Source: Oscillospiraceae bacterium
GTDB taxonomy: Bacteria; Bacillota; Clostridia; Oscillospirales; Ruminococcaceae
Length of the DNA: 64,000 nucleotides
Assembly (NCBI GenBank): GCA_022770625.1
Contig: JALEHK010000037.1
Location: 1-64,000, forward strand
Direction of reading: 5' to 3'
A model generated the notes under the pieces. That model was given only the letters and a program-made list of their open reading frames with translations, was not told the origin of the DNA and searched no databases. Positions within the stretch are counted from its first letter, which is position 1. Every line of letters begins with the position of its first letter. This document shows positions 6,953 through 15,235 of this stretch, one piece after another. Made by a program: the position numbers and the translations under genes.

Positions 6953-9586
6953 ATGGGCAAGAAGTATTGCTACCTGTTCAGCGAAGGCAACGCAAATATG
7001 CGTGAGCTGCTGGGCGGAAAAGGTGCAAACCTGGCTGAGATGACCAACCTCGGCCTGCCGGTTCCTCAGGGCTTCACCATTTCCACCGAAGCCTGCACCC
7101 AGTACTATGAGGATGGCAGACAGATCAACGACGAAATCATGGCGGAGATCATGGAACACATCGGCAAGATGGAAGAGATCACCGGCAAGAAATTCGGCGA
7201 CAAGGAGAACCCTCTGCTGGTTTCCGTCCGTTCCGGCGCCCGTGCATCCATGCCCGGTATGATGGATACCATCCTGAACCTCGGTCTGAACGAGGAAGTC
7301 GTTGAGACGATTGCCAGCTGGGGCAACCCCCGTTGGGCATACGACTGCTACAGAAGATTTATCCAGATGTACTCCGACGTCGTTATGGAAGTCGGCAAAA
7401 AGTATTTTGAACAGCTGATCGACAAGATGAAAGCTGAGAGAGGCGTTACTCAGGACGTCGAGCTGACTGCTGAGGATCTCAAAGAGCTGGCTAACCAGTT
7501 CAAAGCTGAGTACAAAGCAAAGATCGGCGAGGACTTCCCCTCTGATCCTAAGGAACAGCTCATCGGCGCAGTCAAGGCCGTATTCCGCAGCTGGGACAAC
7601 CCCCGTGCGAACGTTTACCGCCGCGACAACGATATCCCTTATTCCTGGGGTACCGCAGTTAACGTTCAGATGATGGCATTCGGCAACAAGAACAACGATT
7701 CCGGCACCGGCGTTGCGTTCACCCGCAACCCCTCCACCGGCGAAAAGGTTCTGACCGGCGAGTTCCTGATGAACGCTCAGGGCGAAGACGTTGTTGCAGG
7801 CGTCCGTACTCCTCAGCACATCGACCACCTCAAAGAGGTCATGCCTGAAGTTTACGCTCAGTTTGTAAACATCTGCGACACCCTTGAAAAACACTATCAC
7901 GATATGCAGGACATGGAGTTCACCATTGAGGACAAGAAGCTGTATATGCTCCAGACCCGTAACGGCAAGAGAACTCCCGCTGCTGCTCTGAAAATTGCCT
8001 GCGACCTGATCGACGAAGGCATGATTGACGAGAAACAGGCTGTTCTGATGATCGAGCCCAGAAACCTCGACGCTCTGCTCCATCCTCAGTTCGACCCCGC
8101 TGCTCTGAAGGCTGCTACTCCTGTTGCAAAAGCACTGGCTGCTTCTCCCGGAGCTGCCTGCGGCAAGATCGTCTTCACCGCTGAGGACGCTAAAGAGTGG
8201 AACGAGATGGGCGAAAAGGTCGTTCTGGTTCGTCTCGAGACCTCTCCTGAAGACATCGAAGGCATGAAAGCTTCTCAGGGCATCCTGACCGTTCGCGGCG
8301 GTATGACCTCTCACGCTGCTGTCGTTGCTCGTGGTATGGGCACCTGCTGCGTATCCGGCTGCTCTGCCATCACGATGGACGAAGAGAACAAGGAGTTCGA
8401 GCTGGCTGGCAAGACCTACCACGAAGGCGACTATATCTCGATCGATGGCTCTACCGGCAACATCTATGACGGTATCATCCCCACCGTTCCTGCTTCCGTC
8501 TCCTCCGGTTACTTCGGCCGTATCATGAGCCTGGCTGACAAATACCGTCAGCTGTCCGTCCGTACCAACGCTGATACTCCTCAGAACGCAATCGACGCTA
8601 AGCGTCTGGGCGCTGAAGGCATCGGCCTGTGCCGTACCGAGCATATGTTCTTCGACTCTGACAGAATCGCAGCCATCCGTGAGATGATCTGCTCTGACAC
8701 CGTTGAAGGCAGAAAAGCGGCTCTTGCGAAACTGGAACCCATGCAGCAGGGCGACTTTGAGAAGCTCTACGAGACCATGGAAGGCCAGCCCGTCAACATC
8801 CGCTTCCTGGATCCCCCTCTGCACGAGTTCGTTCCCACCGAGGAAGCCGACATCGAGCAGCTGGCTAAAGACACCAACAAGACCGTTGAACAGGTCAAAG
8901 CGATCATCGCTTCCCTGCACGAGTTCAACCCGATGATGGGTCATCGTGGCTGCCGTCTGGCTGTCACCTACCCCGAAATCGCTGAGATGCAGACCGAAGC
9001 AGTCATCAAAGCTGCTCTGAAGGTTTCTGCTGCTCATCCCGATTGGAACATCGTTCCCGAAATCATGATCCCGCTGGTCGGCGAGGTCAAAGAGCTTGCT
9101 TATGTCAAGAGCGTTGTCACCACTACCGCTGACAAGCTGATTGCTGAGGCTGGTTCTTCCATGAAGTACAAAGTCGGCACCATGATCGAGATCCCGAGAG
9201 CGGCTCTGACTGCTGACGAGATTGCGAAAGAGGCTGAGTACTTCTCCTTCGGCACCAACGACCTGACCCAGATGACCTTCGGCTTCAGCCGTGACGACGC
9301 TGGCAAGTTCCTTGGCGCTTACTACGACAAGAAGATCTACGAGAACGATCCCTTCGCTAAGCTTGACCAGGTCGGCGTTGGCAAGCTCGTTAAGATGGCT
9401 TGCGAACTGGGCAAATCCACCCGTCCCGACATCAAACTGGGCATCTGCGGCGAACATGGCGGCGACCCGAGCTCGATCGAGTTCTGCCACAACGTTGGTC
9501 TGACCTACGTTTCCTGCTCGCCCTTCCGCGTTCCGATCGCTCGTCTGGCTGCTGCTCAGGCTGCTATCAGAAACCCCAGAAAGTAA
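6953..9586 (+). CDS. ppdK: Pyruvate, phosphate dikinase
   Basis: Interconverts pyruvate, ATP and phosphate with PEP, AMP and pyrophosphate; in Clostridia it links glycolysis and gluconeogenesis and saves energy through PPi. The 877-residue length is normal. The N-terminal ATP-grasp domain begins GGKGANLAEMTNLGLPVP. The swivelling phosphohistidine domain carries GGMTSHAAVVARG with the catalytic His at about residue 454. The C-terminal PEP/pyruvate TIM barrel has MIEIPRAA, FSFGTNDLTQ and CGEHGGDP. A strong GGAGG precedes ATG 6953. Codon choice is that of a very highly expressed gene (uniform CTG, AAC, GGC), which also explains the long accidental open frame on the opposite strand. Monocistronic, with its own promoter and terminator. 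Confidence 0.98.
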   Translation: MGKKYCYLFSEGNANMRELLGGKGANLAEMTNLGLPVPQGFTISTEACTQYYEDGRQINDEIMAEIMEHIGKMEEITGKKFGDKENPLLVSVRSGARASMPGMMDTILNLGLNEEVVETIASWGNPRWAYDCYRRFIQMYSDVVMEVGKKYFEQLIDKMKAERGVTQDVELTAEDLKELANQFKAEYKAKIGEDFPSDPKEQLIGAVKAVFRSWDNPRANVYRRDNDIPYSWGTAVNVQMMAFGNKNNDSGTGVAFTRNPSTGEKVLTGEFLMNAQGEDVVAGVRTPQHIDHLKEVMPEVYAQFVNICDTLEKHYHDMQDMEFTIEDKKLYMLQTRNGKRTPAAALKIACDLIDEGMIDEKQAVLMIEPRNLDALLHPQFDPAALKAATPVAKALAASPGAACGKIVFTAEDAKEWNEMGEKVVLVRLETSPEDIEGMKASQGILTVRGGMTSHAAVVARGMGTCCVSGCSAITMDEENKEFELAGKTYHEGDYISIDGSTGNIYDGIIPTVPASVSSGYFGRIMSLADKYRQLSVRTNADTPQNAIDAKRLGAEGIGLCRTEHMFFDSDRIAAIREMICSDTVEGRKAALAKLEPMQQGDFEKLYETMEGQPVNIRFLDPPLHEFVPTEEADIEQLAKDTNKTVEQVKAIIASLHEFNPMMGHRGCRLAVTYPEIAEMQTEAVIKAALKVSAAHPDWNIVPEIMIPLVGEVKELAYVKSVVTTTADKLIAEAGSSMKYKVGTMIEIPRAALTADEIAKEAEYFSFGTNDLTQMTFGFSRDDAGKFLGAYYDKKIYENDPFAKLDQVGVGKLVKMACELGKSTRPDIKLGICGEHGGDPSSIEFCHNVGLTYVSCSPFRVPIARLAAAQAAIRNPRK

Positions 9587-9635
9587 TCCTTTCCGGTTTT
9601 TGAAAAGCGTCCGATAAGCGCTTCACGTAAATCGT

Positions 9636-9679
9636 ACCCGCCCCGCTTACCCTATGGTAGGCGGAGCGGGTTTTGTTTT
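9636..9679 (+). terminator. ppdK terminator
   Basis: ACCCGCCCCGCTTAC pairs with GTAGGCGGAGCGGGT around a short loop, followed by TTTTGTTTT. Confidence 0.85.
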
Positions 9680-9735
9680 ATACGAGGCTTGTGCAAAATT
9701 ACATTTTTTTACGTGCGATTCGTTTGTTTTTGTGA

Positions 9736-9765
9736 TTGTTTTCTGTGCGGAATTTCTGTTATACT
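9736..9765 (+). promoter_or_regulatory. Promoter of the lipoprotein gene
   Basis: TTGTTT (9736-9741), 18 bases, TATACT (9760-9765) preceded by TG, i.e. an extended -10. Confidence 0.5.
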
Positions 9766-9819
9766 GAAAATGAAAAAAGTGTAATTTTCATATCATCTAC
9801 GGAAGCGGGGCGCGTATAT

Positions 9820-10458
9820 ATGAAAACCATGCGTAAAATCTTCCCGGTGCTTTTTGTGATGCTTTTGACAGTTGTACTCGTTAGCTGCGGCGGCCAGAAA
9901 AATATCTCGATCTCCTCCTTGCAGACGGACGGAGCGTTTACCGCAGAGGGGCTGGCGTTCGGAACCGACTATGAAACGGTCTATGAAAAGTATCAGTCTC
10001 CCGAGGTCGATCCGGAGAGCGACAAGTTTGAGGACTGGCGCAACTCGGTGCTGACGGCGGACGATCAGCGAACCTTCCGCCCGGTCGAGACTCGTTCGAT
10101 CGAGGGAAAAGAGGGCACGCTCGCGTTCAGTTTTCAGGATGACCGGCTGAACATGGCGGGATATACCGTCAGCCTGAAGTCGGATGAAACGGACGACTGG
10201 ATCGGAAAACTGGTCAAAAGCTGCTGTGACGCGTTTGGCGAAGGGAGTATGAGCGTGGACGAATTTACCGGACTTTGTAAAGAAGTGGGAAACGGAGTTC
10301 TGGTCGGGATCTACTGGACAGGAACCGACGGAAGCGTTTTACAGCTGACCGTTTCCAAGACGACGTTCGGCGCGACAGTCGGGCTGACCGCCATTGCCCC
10401 CGATACCGGTTCTCCCATATCGGGGAAAAAGGACGCGCTAAGCGTTCCGAAAAAATGA
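9820..10458 (+). CDS. Predicted lipoprotein, unknown function
   Basis: A 212-residue exported protein. The N-terminus MKTMRKIFPVL is followed by a hydrophobic core and the lipobox LVSC (Cys about residue 23), so it should be anchored to the outer membrane face. The remainder is soluble, with repeated short segments rich in Gly, Thr and acidic residues; no family is recognised. ATG 9820 is chosen because a GGAAGCGGGG purine run lies about 10 bases upstream and the lipobox is then at the usual distance. Its TGA overlaps the first codon of a receiver-domain remnant (10457-10663), so the C-terminal end may have been altered by the deletion that produced it. Confidence 0.75.
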   Translation: MKTMRKIFPVLFVMLLTVVLVSCGGQKNISISSLQTDGAFTAEGLAFGTDYETVYEKYQSPEVDPESDKFEDWRNSVLTADDQRTFRPVETRSIEGKEGTLAFSFQDDRLNMAGYTVSLKSDETDDWIGKLVKSCCDAFGEGSMSVDEFTGLCKEVGNGVLVGIYWTGTDGSVLQLTVSKTTFGATVGLTAIAPDTGSPISGKKDALSVPKK

Positions 10459-10663
10459 CAAGACGCTCGCCGACGTTTCGGAACAGCAGGAGAACGATCA
10501 GACGGAGTCCTACAACGGCAAGCGAGTGCTTCTGGCGGAGGACAACGCGCTTAATGCCGGGATCGCGATAGAGCTTTTACAGACGATCGGTCTGACGGCA
10601 GACTGGGCGAAGGATGGGAAACAAGCCATCGAGCGGTTTGAAGCATCCAAGCCGGAAGAATAA
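10457..10663 (+). pseudogene. Remnant of a response-regulator receiver domain (hybrid kinase tail)
   Basis: Sixty-eight codons without a start codon, directly abutting the lipoprotein stop. The translation contains NGKRVLLAEDNALNAGIA and a following DWAKDGKQAIERFEAS segment. These are the beta1/acidic pair and alpha1-beta2-alpha2 of a CheY-like receiver, as found at the end of hybrid histidine kinases. The frame ends at TAA 10661-10663, before the phosphoacceptor Asp would appear, so only the first third of the domain remains. A decayed two-component gene, joined to the lipoprotein by deletion, is the simplest reading. Confidence 0.75.
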
Positions 10664-10672
10664 CCGGCATAT

Positions 10673-10716
10673 AAAAAAAGATGTGTTTCCATTTGATTGG
10701 AAATACATCTTTTTTC
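10673..10716. terminator. Bidirectional terminator between convergent genes
   Basis: AAAAAAGATGTGTTTCCA pairs with TGGAAATACATCTTTTTT, with T runs on both strands. Confidence 0.85.
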
Positions 10717-10727
10717 GCTTTTAAGCC

Positions 10728-11702
10728 TTAGTATTCGACTTTCCACATATAGTGCCGGTCATCAAAGCTGTGGCCGGTGAGCTGCGCCAACTGATAAACA
10801 AAGAACCGCTCCAGCGGGATCATTACGACCGAGTTGAAAAATTCGGCGATCCGGGGATCGATCCGCTTTTCGATGCCGGTGTCTTTGGCGTCGATCACGA
10901 GAACGTGTCCGGCGTAGCTGTTCAGGAATTTCAGCACTCGCTCGTCCAGAAAACGGCTGCGGCCGGTGGACATCAGAAGGATCATTGCCTGATCCTTGGT
11001 CGTCATTTCAAACGGGCCGTGAAAATATTCGCCCGAGTGGATCATGATCGCGTTTTTCCAGTCCATCTCCATCAGGTGGCAATTGGCAAGCGAATAGGCC
11101 GTCCCGTAGAGAGGACCTGCGCCGAGAACCTGAAACAGGGTATCGCCCTTAAAATCTTCGGCAAACTTTTTCGCCGCCGGAAGCATCGATTCCTTGCTTT
11201 CCGCAATGATCCCGTCGATCTCGCCGAACGCCGCCATTGCCGCATCGTAAAGCGGATACGCCTCGAACTGATGAAGGAGCTCAAAGCCGATCCGGAGCGA
11301 CATCGACTGGTTGGACTGGGAGTAAATCTGCTCGTCGCCGTTGGAATAGGTCACGACATACTGCCCGACCTTGGCCATTCCGGTGGACATTGAGCCGGTC
11401 ATCGCGATGGTGATCGCGCCAAGCGCATTGGCCTTTTCGACTGCTTTGACCGTTTCGGCGGTGGCTTTCAGCGAGCAGCAGATAACGATGCAGCGCTCAT
11501 CCACGCACTTCGGCGTCACATAGCAAAACTCGTTGCTGTTGTAGATCTTGACGCTGATGTTTTTTGCTTCGCTCTCGAGGAGATACTTACCGGGATAGAT
11601 CGCGGCCTGCGATCCGCCGCAGCCGACGAAAATAACAGCCTTCAGCCCTCCACGCGCGTCCAGCTTTTCCTTGATCTCCGCGATCATTTCACGAATTTCC
11701 AT
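10728..11702 (-). CDS. frlB: SIS-domain protein, fructosamine-6-phosphate deglycase-like
   Basis: A 324-residue protein with two SIS (sugar isomerase) halves. The first has FVGCGGSQAA and the DERCIVICCS strand; the second has the GAGPLYGTA and HSGEYFHGPFE segments, the latter a hallmark of the GlmS/FrlB group. The end (DRHYMWKVEY) closely resembles the E. coli FrlB end. FrlB splits fructoselysine 6-phosphate to glucose 6-phosphate and lysine. The next gene upstream on the same strand is a FrlD-like kinase, which would supply such a substrate; the exact amino partner is unknown. Start ATG 11702 has AAAGGGGAA upstream. It has its own strong promoter. Another SIS deglycase or isomerase specificity cannot be excluded. 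Confidence 0.75.
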   Translation of the reverse strand: MEIREMIAEIKEKLDARGGLKAVIFVGCGGSQAAIYPGKYLLESEAKNISVKIYNSNEFCYVTPKCVDERCIVICCSLKATAETVKAVEKANALGAITIAMTGSMSTGMAKVGQYVVTYSNGDEQIYSQSNQSMSLRIGFELLHQFEAYPLYDAAMAAFGEIDGIIAESKESMLPAAKKFAEDFKGDTLFQVLGAGPLYGTAYSLANCHLMEMDWKNAIMIHSGEYFHGPFEMTTKDQAMILLMSTGRSRFLDERVLKFLNSYAGHVLVIDAKDTGIEKRIDPRIAEFFNSVVMIPLERFFVYQLAQLTGHSFDDRHYMWKVEY

Positions 11703-11760
11703 TTTACCGTTCCCCTTTCCTTTATGCGGGCTTTTTTCTGTGATACGCCCAACTTTTTTT

Positions 11761-11789
11761 ATCATAAAACGATTCCGGCCAAATGTCAA
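11761..11789 (-). promoter_or_regulatory. Promoter of the frlB-like gene
   Basis: On the minus strand: TTGACA (11789-11784), 17 bases, TATGAT (11766-11761). It lies in the 106-bp gap between the kinase and the deglycase genes. Confidence 0.75.
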
Positions 11790-11808
11790 GAGACCGTTTT
11801 TCTCATCT

Positions 11809-12663
11809 TTACACCAGTTTTGTCCCATGGCCGAACGCGCCCTGAACCATGCAGGTCTTTGCTGAAAGAGCCGCTCCGGCGTCCAGACAGGCGCGGATGC
11901 CCTTTTCCTTTCCGGAAGCCCTCCGGGAAGCGTACTCCATCAGAAACCCCGATGCAAACGAATCGCCTGCGCCGAGCGTATCGACCGCCTGGACGAGTTT
12001 CGGCTGATAGCGGATTGTTTCTTCGCTGTCCATGAAAACAACGTCCTTGCCGCCTCTGGTCGCGATCACGGCCCCGCATCCGGCCTGAATAAGCGACCGA
12101 GTCAGTTCCTCCGTCTTTTCATCATCCAGATCCGAGCAGGAAAGAAACGCGAAATCGACGTTCGGACAGACCTTTTCCCACCGCTCTTTTTCAAACCAAC
12201 GGTAAGAGAAATCATAGGAGATCAGCATCCCCGGTTTTTTCTCTTCTTTCAGGCGCCTGACCTTTTTCAGCTCATCATCGAAATAGGAGTTGTTGCTGGT
12301 ATAGACAAGATCAAAAGACGCGAGATAATCCAAGTCCTTTTTTTCAAGCCGAATCGGATGCTCCCGAAGGACGCCGCCTTTATTGGAAGTGACAAAAAAC
12401 CGGTCGCCGTCGATCAGATCGACCACGGCGTACCCATTTTCTCCGTCATACTCCCGGCAATGGCTTCGGTCGATCCCGAAATCATCCAACGTCTTTTTCA
12501 CATAATCGCCGACCGCATCTTTTCCGAACACGCCGAGATACGCGGTCTCCCATCCCGCCTGACGGCAGTAGACCGAAACGTTTAACGCCTGCCCGCCGGG
12601 AAACATCGTCCCGAGTGTGCGGTATTTATCGCAGACGTTATCTCCAATCCCAATCATTTTCAT
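11809..12663 (-). CDS. frlD: PfkB-family kinase, fructoselysine 6-kinase-like
   Basis: A 284-residue ribokinase-fold enzyme. The start MKMIGIGDNVCDKY and PGGQALNVSVYCRQAG match the FrlD pattern (GDNCVD, GGNAVNVAVY). The PfkB signature and catalytic Asp are in DTLGAGDSFASGF (about residue 230). FrlD phosphorylates fructoselysine at C6, and the adjacent SIS protein looks like the matching deglycase, so the pair probably degrades Amadori-type fructosamines. No dedicated permease or GntR-type regulator is next to them, unlike in E. coli. A GGGGGA ribosome site precedes ATG 12663. Substrate specificity within the fructosamine group is inference. Confidence 0.75.
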   Translation of the reverse strand: MKMIGIGDNVCDKYRTLGTMFPGGQALNVSVYCRQAGWETAYLGVFGKDAVGDYVKKTLDDFGIDRSHCREYDGENGYAVVDLIDGDRFFVTSNKGGVLREHPIRLEKKDLDYLASFDLVYTSNNSYFDDELKKVRRLKEEKKPGMLISYDFSYRWFEKERWEKVCPNVDFAFLSCSDLDDEKTEELTRSLIQAGCGAVIATRGGKDVVFMDSEETIRYQPKLVQAVDTLGAGDSFASGFLMEYASRRASGKEKGIRACLDAGAALSAKTCMVQGAFGHGTKLV

Positions 12664-12711
12664 TTGAAGATCCCCCTTTACGCCAAGCGGCGCTTTCTCT
12701 TTTTTGACTTT

Positions 12712-12740
12712 ATAGTAAGCACATTTTTGAAAAAAGTCAA
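12712..12740 (-). promoter_or_regulatory. Promoter of the frlD-like gene
   Basis: On the minus strand: TTGACT (12740-12735), 17 bases, TACTAT (12717-12712). Confidence 0.65.
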
Positions 12741-12784
12741 TATAAAAAGTGCCCGAAAGCGGCTCTGAGAAACCGATTCCGGGC
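12741..12784 (-). terminator. Terminator of the DUF2798 gene
   Basis: On the minus strand GCCCGGAATCGG pairs with CCGCTTTCGGGC (11 of 12 pairs, one wobble), then ACTTTTTA. It directly abuts the frlD promoter. Confidence 0.7.
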
Positions 12785-12798
12785 GCATGACGCAGGTA

Positions 12799-13257
12799 TT
12801 ATTTCTGTTTGAAGAGCAGGCGGAAGATCTTTCTGACCAGAGGACCCGCATAGGCCATCTGCCAGAAGCAGGCCATCGGGAAGTTAAACGCAGTTGTCTG
12901 GAGCCAGACCGCGACAAACTGATCGCCGGCGTCCTTAAAGAGGAGCGTCGCGACAAGGCTCATGACCGGGCACATCAGACAGACGATCATCCATGAGATC
13001 ATAACGCTGATCGCGACCGGACGGTCGGTTGGCTTTACGACCTTGAAAGCAAGGATGTGCGCCAGCTTATCGACCACAAAAAACTCAAGGACAAAGGCGA
13101 CCGGGAGCATAATGACCAACTCATGGAACGCCATCAAAAACACTTCGTTGCGGAGCGAACCGGTATTCAGGGCGATGTTGTAGCAGATCATGGCGTAAAC
13201 CATGACGAACGCCATCAGGAGGGTAAAGACTATATTCTGGAAACGGGTTTTGGGCAT
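12799..13257 (-). CDS. DUF2798-type small membrane protein
   Basis: A 152-residue integral membrane protein with about four hydrophobic helices (approximately residues 8-30, 40-65, 80-105 and 115-140) and a basic C-terminus (FRLLFKQK). The beginning, MPKTRFQNIVFTLLMAF, is the hallmark of the DUF2798 family, whose function is unknown. ATG 13257 is chosen because AAGGAGA lies about 8 bases upstream, and the next possible start would add a charged, non-conserved extension. Upstream on its strand there is a TGGTATAAT extended -10 (13488-13483) and a pair of tight hairpins. It stands alone. Confidence 0.75.
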   Translation of the reverse strand: MPKTRFQNIVFTLLMAFVMVYAMICYNIALNTGSLRNEVFLMAFHELVIMLPVAFVLEFFVVDKLAHILAFKVVKPTDRPVAISVMISWMIVCLMCPVMSLVATLLFKDAGDQFVAVWLQTTAFNFPMACFWQMAYAGPLVRKIFRLLFKQK

Positions 13258-13591
13258 AAAAATTTCTCCTTTTTTCGTTTTGCGCGCAAAAAAAGACACA
13301 CAGAAATTCTCACCGTGTTGTTCGTTATCACAAATGAGATTTGTGTGTCGTTTCCAATAAAACCCGTTCGTATCTATGCGGCTTTTTTCGCCGTTTTGTT
13401 TTTGATTATATTTTTATCATACCATATTGAGTTTTGCAAAGCAAAACTCGGTAGCGTCCGCGAAACTTGTTTCGCAGCGTTTATTATACCACATTTTTCA
13501 TTGGCGCATAAGTCCTTTTTTCAGCATTTGAGAAAAAACGGCTCTTTGGATAATTTTCACGAATCAATGTACGGTTGATTGGTTGTTTTGC
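13258..13591. repeat. Gene-free stretch with two adjacent perfect hairpins
   Basis: GAGTTTTGC-AAA-GCAAAACTC (13429-13449) and GCGAAAC-TT-GTTTCGC (13460-13475) lie 10 bases apart, between the -10-like TATAAT on the minus strand (13488-13483) and the DUF2798 start. The transcript leader of that gene would carry both hairpins. Nothing else is recognised here. Confidence 0.5.
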
Positions 13592-14341
13592 TCACGGATC
13601 AGGGAACCGTACCGGCGGCGTATCGCTTTCCAGCTTCTCAAACCGATAGCCTTTTTCGCGGTAATAAGGAACGATGATCTTCAGACAGGGCACCGCTGTG
13701 GTCCGGATCGAGTTATCGTGCATCAAAACTAGAATCCGCTCCTTCTCTCCCCCGCTTTCAATGATGTTTTCCGCCATCGTCTCGGCCGGAGCGGCGGACG
13801 AGCCGCTGTCGGAAGCGACTGCGTTCCAGTCAAACCAGCTCAGGTTTTCTTTTTGCGCGCGGGCTTTGATCTCCGCCAGAACCCAGTCGGGTGCTGTACT
13901 GTTCCGGCTTCCGCCGGGAAAGCGGAAGATTGACGGAGAAAGCCCGGCTTTCTCTTCCAGATAGCTTCGGAGCTTCTTCTGATCGGAAAAGAAAGCGTCC
14001 GGAGAGGCGTAAATTTTTCCATAATCGTGGGAGTAGCTGTGAAGGCCGACCGCGTGTCCCTCTTCCTTCATCCGGTTCAGCAGCTTCTCTGCCCGCTCGG
14101 TCTCCATCCCGATCACGAAAAAGGTCGCCTGAATTCCCTCGCCGTCCAGATAATCGAGAATTTCTTCTGTGACCGCCGACGGCCCGTCGTCAAAGGTCAG
14201 ATACACCACCTTTTCTTCCGCTTCTCCCATAGCCGGATAGGCTTCCTGAAGAGAGGCGTCTTTGGATGCGCGCGGAAGCACCGCCAGAAGAAAAAGCGTC
14301 AGCAAAGCGGCGGCAACCGTCCATCCTTTTCGTCTCCTCAT
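13592..14341 (-). CDS. Membrane-anchored polysaccharide deacetylase (NodB domain)
   Basis: A 249-residue protein with a basic N-terminus and a single signal anchor (about residues 7-27), then a NodB/CE4 catalytic domain. The motifs are all present: TFDDGPS (motif 1, catalytic base and metal Asp), HSYSHDY (motif 2, metal histidines), RFPGGS (motif 3) and LMHD (motif 5). Enzymes of this type deacetylate peptidoglycan or other N-acetyl glycans outside the cell, often giving lysozyme resistance. Start ATG 14341 has GGGAGGAG about 8 bases upstream. The neighbouring, divergently transcribed gene is a lytic transglycosylase, which fits a cell-wall role. Substrate not determined. Confidence 0.9.
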   Translation of the reverse strand: MRRRKGWTVAAALLTLFLLAVLPRASKDASLQEAYPAMGEAEEKVVYLTFDDGPSAVTEEILDYLDGEGIQATFFVIGMETERAEKLLNRMKEEGHAVGLHSYSHDYGKIYASPDAFFSDQKKLRSYLEEKAGLSPSIFRFPGGSRNSTAPDWVLAEIKARAQKENLSWFDWNAVASDSGSSAAPAETMAENIIESGGEKERILVLMHDNSIRTTAVPCLKIIVPYYREKGYRFEKLESDTPPVRFPDP

Positions 14342-14409
14342 CCGATCCACTCCTCCCTGCACACCAAAGATATGCCGGGAAGGGACGGTTCATGCCCCGG
14401 AAAACGGAT

Positions 14410-14438
14410 TTGACAGAAAGAGCGGCGGCGAGTATAAT
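14410..14438 (+). promoter_or_regulatory. Perfect consensus promoter of the lytic transglycosylase
   Basis: TTGACA (14410-14415), exactly 17 bases, TATAAT (14433-14438): 12 of 12 consensus positions. Confidence 0.85.
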
Positions 14439-14465
14439 GGTGGGAAAGAAAGGAGGGACTGTCTC

Positions 14466-15143
14466 TTGCGGAGAACAAGTGAAGCAGATAAGCGGCGCAC
14501 CAGAAGAATCGCGCTCAGAAAAGGAATTGTCGCGGCGGCGGCGCTCGGGATCTTAGCGGCAACGGTGCTGTTGATCTGGGGAAGCATCCGGCTGCTGACC
14601 CGGCATCAGACGGTCGCCCCGGAAGATTTCAGCTACGCTTCTTTTGTCAGCCGATACGCGGAAGAATACGATGTCCCGGAAACAGTCGTCTACGCGGTAA
14701 TTGAAACTGAAAGCCACTTTGACCCGAACGCCGAATCACCGGTCGGAGCCTGCGGACTGATGCAGCTGATGCCGGAAACGTATGAATGGATCCTCGGAAA
14801 GCTCGGCGACGCTCCGTCCGATCTCGGTCAGGCGGAAGGCAACGCAGAGGAGGCCGTTTCCTCCGAAACACCAAACGAAACGGAGAAGAATATCTTCGAC
14901 CCTGAGATCAACATCCGATGCGGGGTTTATTATCTTTCCTACTTATACGACCGGTTCGGCGTATGGGAAACCGCTTACGCCGGATATAACGCCGGCCCGA
15001 ATATCGTTTCCCGATGGCTTTCAGACGAACGCTATTCCTCTGACGGCGTGACCCTTTCCAGTATCCCCTATACCGAAACGGCTAATTATGTCATAAAGGT
15101 GAGCGACGCCAGAAAGCGGTACGAAGAGCAAAACATTGGATAA
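14466..15143 (+). CDS. Membrane-anchored lytic transglycosylase (SLT domain), TTG start
   Basis: Cleaves peptidoglycan between MurNAc and GlcNAc with formation of 1,6-anhydroMurNAc. The 225-residue protein has a basic N-terminus, one transmembrane anchor (about residues 20-44) and an SLT catalytic domain. That domain carries the ES motif in VIETESHF (catalytic Glu about 82), then GACGLMQLMPET, the cysteine-containing INIRCGVYYL and AYNAGPNIVSRW. The start is TTG 14466: AAAGGAGGG at 14449-14456 is correctly spaced, and the consensus promoter at 14410-14438 rules out a start further upstream. An acidic insert of about 20 residues sits inside the catalytic domain. It is divergent from the polysaccharide deacetylase. 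Confidence 0.9.
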   Translation: MRRTSEADKRRTRRIALRKGIVAAAALGILAATVLLIWGSIRLLTRHQTVAPEDFSYASFVSRYAEEYDVPETVVYAVIETESHFDPNAESPVGACGLMQLMPETYEWILGKLGDAPSDLGQAEGNAEEAVSSETPNETEKNIFDPEINIRCGVYYLSYLYDRFGVWETAYAGYNAGPNIVSRWLSDERYSSDGVTLSSIPYTETANYVIKVSDARKRYEEQNIG

Positions 15144-15187
15144 AATAGACAATCATACCGGGAGCATCCGGCGAAATTAACGTTATT

Positions 15188-15218
15188 TTGACTATATACA
15201 AAATGGAGAAGATATGAT
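15188..15218 (+). promoter_or_regulatory. Possible promoter of the tRNA gene
   Basis: TTGACT (15188-15193), 19 bases, TATGAT (15213-15218), ending 17 bases before the tRNA. The wide spacing makes this tentative. Confidence 0.4.
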
Positions 15219-15235
15219 AAAATAAGATTTGTTGT

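Noticed and set aside
6683..9490. 935-codon open frame on the minus strand opposite ppdK
   Set aside because: It mirrors the codon bias of a highly expressed gene; it has no SD, no family resemblance and low-complexity residue content.
14262..14465. N-terminal extension of the lytic transglycosylase to 14262
   Set aside because: A perfect promoter and the ribosome site lie inside the extension, and it overlaps the deacetylase gene on the other strand.
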